Below are positions 5,344 to 6,118 of a stretch of 6,118 nucleotides of DNA, in pieces (position 1 is the first letter of the stretch; every line of letters starts with the position of its first letter). The translations under genes and the position numbers were made by a program. The stretch comes from an uncultured Actinomycetospora sp. (lineage in GTDB: Bacteria; Actinomycetota; Actinomycetes; Mycobacteriales; Pseudonocardiaceae): contig CADCTH010000529.1 in assembly GCA_902805495.1 (NCBI GenBank), positions 1-6,118 on the forward strand. Reading direction: 5' to 3'. The notes below the pieces were generated by a model. That model made no database searches. It had not been told where the DNA came from and saw nothing but the letters and a program-made list of their open reading frames with translations.

Positions 5344-6118
5344 CGCGCGTCCCCCTCCGCCACCGCCGCAGCGCCACCGAACTGCCGGTCGTAGTGCGCC
5401 GCCCACGCCGGGTTGAGGCACACGTGCCAGGCCTGGCCCTCGTCGATGACGTTGACGACGCCGGCGTCGCGCAGCCCGAGCAGCACCGAGCGCAGGGCGT
5501 CGGCCCCGCCGCGGCGCGCGACCCAGTCCATCTCCAGGTCCGCGGCGTAGCCGACGCAGTGGGAGCTCCGCGGGAACGCCGAGTAGCCGAGCTCGCGCAG
5601 GTGCTGCTGAGCGACCTCGCTGCGCAGGATGCAGTTCACCCACAGCCCGTGGTCCCAGCCGGGCGCGGCCTCGGCGAAGCGGACGGCCACGTCCTCCAGC
5701 AGCGCGACCATCGCCGGCCGGGCGCGGTCGTGGCTCAACCCCGAGGAGCGCGGCTCGCGCTCGGGATCCCACCGGCGGGCCAGACCGGCACGCGCCCGCG
5801 CGGGAAGGGTCCTCGCGGCGATCTTGTAGCGGAAGCCGAGCCGGCCCCGCCGGCGCAGGTCCGCGAGCGAGACCAGGGCGTCGGAGGCGCGCACCGCCGG
5901 TTCGTCGGCGAACGACATCCCGTCGGACCACCACAGGACATCGATGTGCTGCAGCAGCAGGATGCGCGCCAACTCGTGGGGTGCCCGCGCGTTGGAGCGC
6001 GTGGTGGGACGGAAGCGGGCGATCTCGCCGGTGATGCGCCCGAGGGTGGCCCCGGTGGAGCCCGGGCCGGCGAGCACGAGGGCGCCGACGTCGGGTTCGT
6101 CCTCGACCAGCCCCGGCA
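5331..6118 (-). CDS. M15-like zinc peptidase-fold protein (VanX/VanY, DD-peptidase superfamily), 5' end beyond the window
   Basis: The frame is open to the right edge (at least 261 codons). The only in-frame start in view, a GTG at 6077, has no ribosome binding site, so the gene probably begins outside. The C-terminal half reads LWVNCILRSEVAQQHLRELG then SSHCVGYAADLEMDW and later DEGQAWHVCLNPAW. This matches the M15 metallopeptidase plan SxHxxGxAxD ... WH. The probable zinc ligands are His (codon 5559-5561), Asp seven residues on (5538-5540), the spacing seen in VanX and the Streptomyces DD-peptidase, and His (5424-5426). VanX has ExxH at the last ligand; here it is QAWH, with Asp-Glu five to six residues before the His, so peptidase activity is uncertain. 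No signal peptide or membrane segment is visible in the part seen. It overlaps the AsnB-like gene by 13 bases, implying translational coupling and a shared role. A DUF-type relative of M15 without peptidase activity is the main alternative. Confidence 0.6.
   Translation of the reverse strand, partial: PGLVEDEPDVGALVLAGPGSTGATLGRITGEIARFRPTTRSNARAPHELARILLLQHIDVLWWSDGMSFADEPAVRASDALVSLADLRRRGRLGFRYKIAARTLPARARAGLARRWDPEREPRSSGLSHDRARPAMVALLEDVAVRFAEAAPGWDHGLWVNCILRSEVAQQHLRELGYSAFPRSSHCVGYAADLEMDWVARRGGADALRSVLLGLRDAGVVNVIDEGQAWHVCLNPAWAAHYDRQFGGAAAVAEGDARCAG
5351..5358 (-). promoter_or_regulatory. Ribosome binding site of the AsnB-like gene (GGAGGGGG)
   Basis: On the (-) strand GGAGGGGG ends seven bases before the GTG at 5343-5341. 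It lies inside the last codons of the upstream gene. It decides the start: translation from this GTG places cysteine at position 2, which becomes the N-terminal nucleophile after removal of methionine, as the family requires. Confidence 0.8.

Noticed and set aside
3742..5394. A 550-codon (+) strand open frame opposite the AsnB-like gene
   Set aside because: Its translation is rich in Val, Gly, Arg, His and Gln with no family motif, and it is antisense to a gene with all catalytic motifs intact. It is a by-product of high G+C third positions.
5344..5934. Extension of the AsnB-like frame upstream to give a 720-residue protein
   Set aside because: It would bury the N-terminal cysteine nucleophile, and the extension is Arg/Pro/Gly-rich noise overlapping the real upstream gene. 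The GTG at 5343 has a strong ribosome binding site.

Overview
The window is very G+C-rich, with G or C at almost every third codon position, tight gene packing, purine-rich ribosome binding sites and a GTG start. This fits a high-GC actinobacterium; genus cannot be told from this stretch. No tRNA, rRNA, CRISPR, transposase or phage gene was seen.

Layout. Bases 1-138 (+) hold the C-terminal tail of a dihydrolipoamide dehydrogenase, probably the end of a housekeeping locus. After a 183-base gap comes a two-gene (+) unit: an SbnA-type PLP enzyme (322-1332), which in characterised relatives joins O-phosphoserine to glutamate on the way to L-2,3-diaminopropionate (Dap), and a SyrP/clavaminate-synthase-like Fe(II)/2-oxoglutarate oxygenase (1383-2354). 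Converging on it from the (-) strand, read right to left, are an incomplete zinc-peptidase-like protein of M15/VanX-VanY type (5331 to the window edge), a class II glutamine amidotransferase of the AsnB family overlapping it by 13 bases (3772-5343), and, after a 148-base gap, a short E. coli-type phosphoglycerate dehydrogenase, SerA (2382-3623).

How they may work together. SerA starts the route from 3-phosphoglycerate to O-phosphoserine, the substrate of SbnA enzymes. An SbnA enzyme, an Fe/2-oxoglutarate oxygenase and an AsnB-type amide-forming enzyme are also three parts of the dapdiamide-type pathway (DdaA, DdaC and DdaH in Pantoea). The window therefore looks like part of a pathway to a small Dap- or O-phosphoserine-derived amide natural product. 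This is inference: the usual partner SbnB, serine transaminase, ATP-grasp ligases, NRPS genes and an exporter are not in view, and the right edge cuts the (-) operon. The main points of interest are an SbnA gene paired with an oxygenase instead of SbnB, an AsnB-like enzyme with an intact glutaminase half but an unusual acceptor site, its coupling to an M15-like protein with a non-standard catalytic motif, and a palindrome-containing leader in front of serA.
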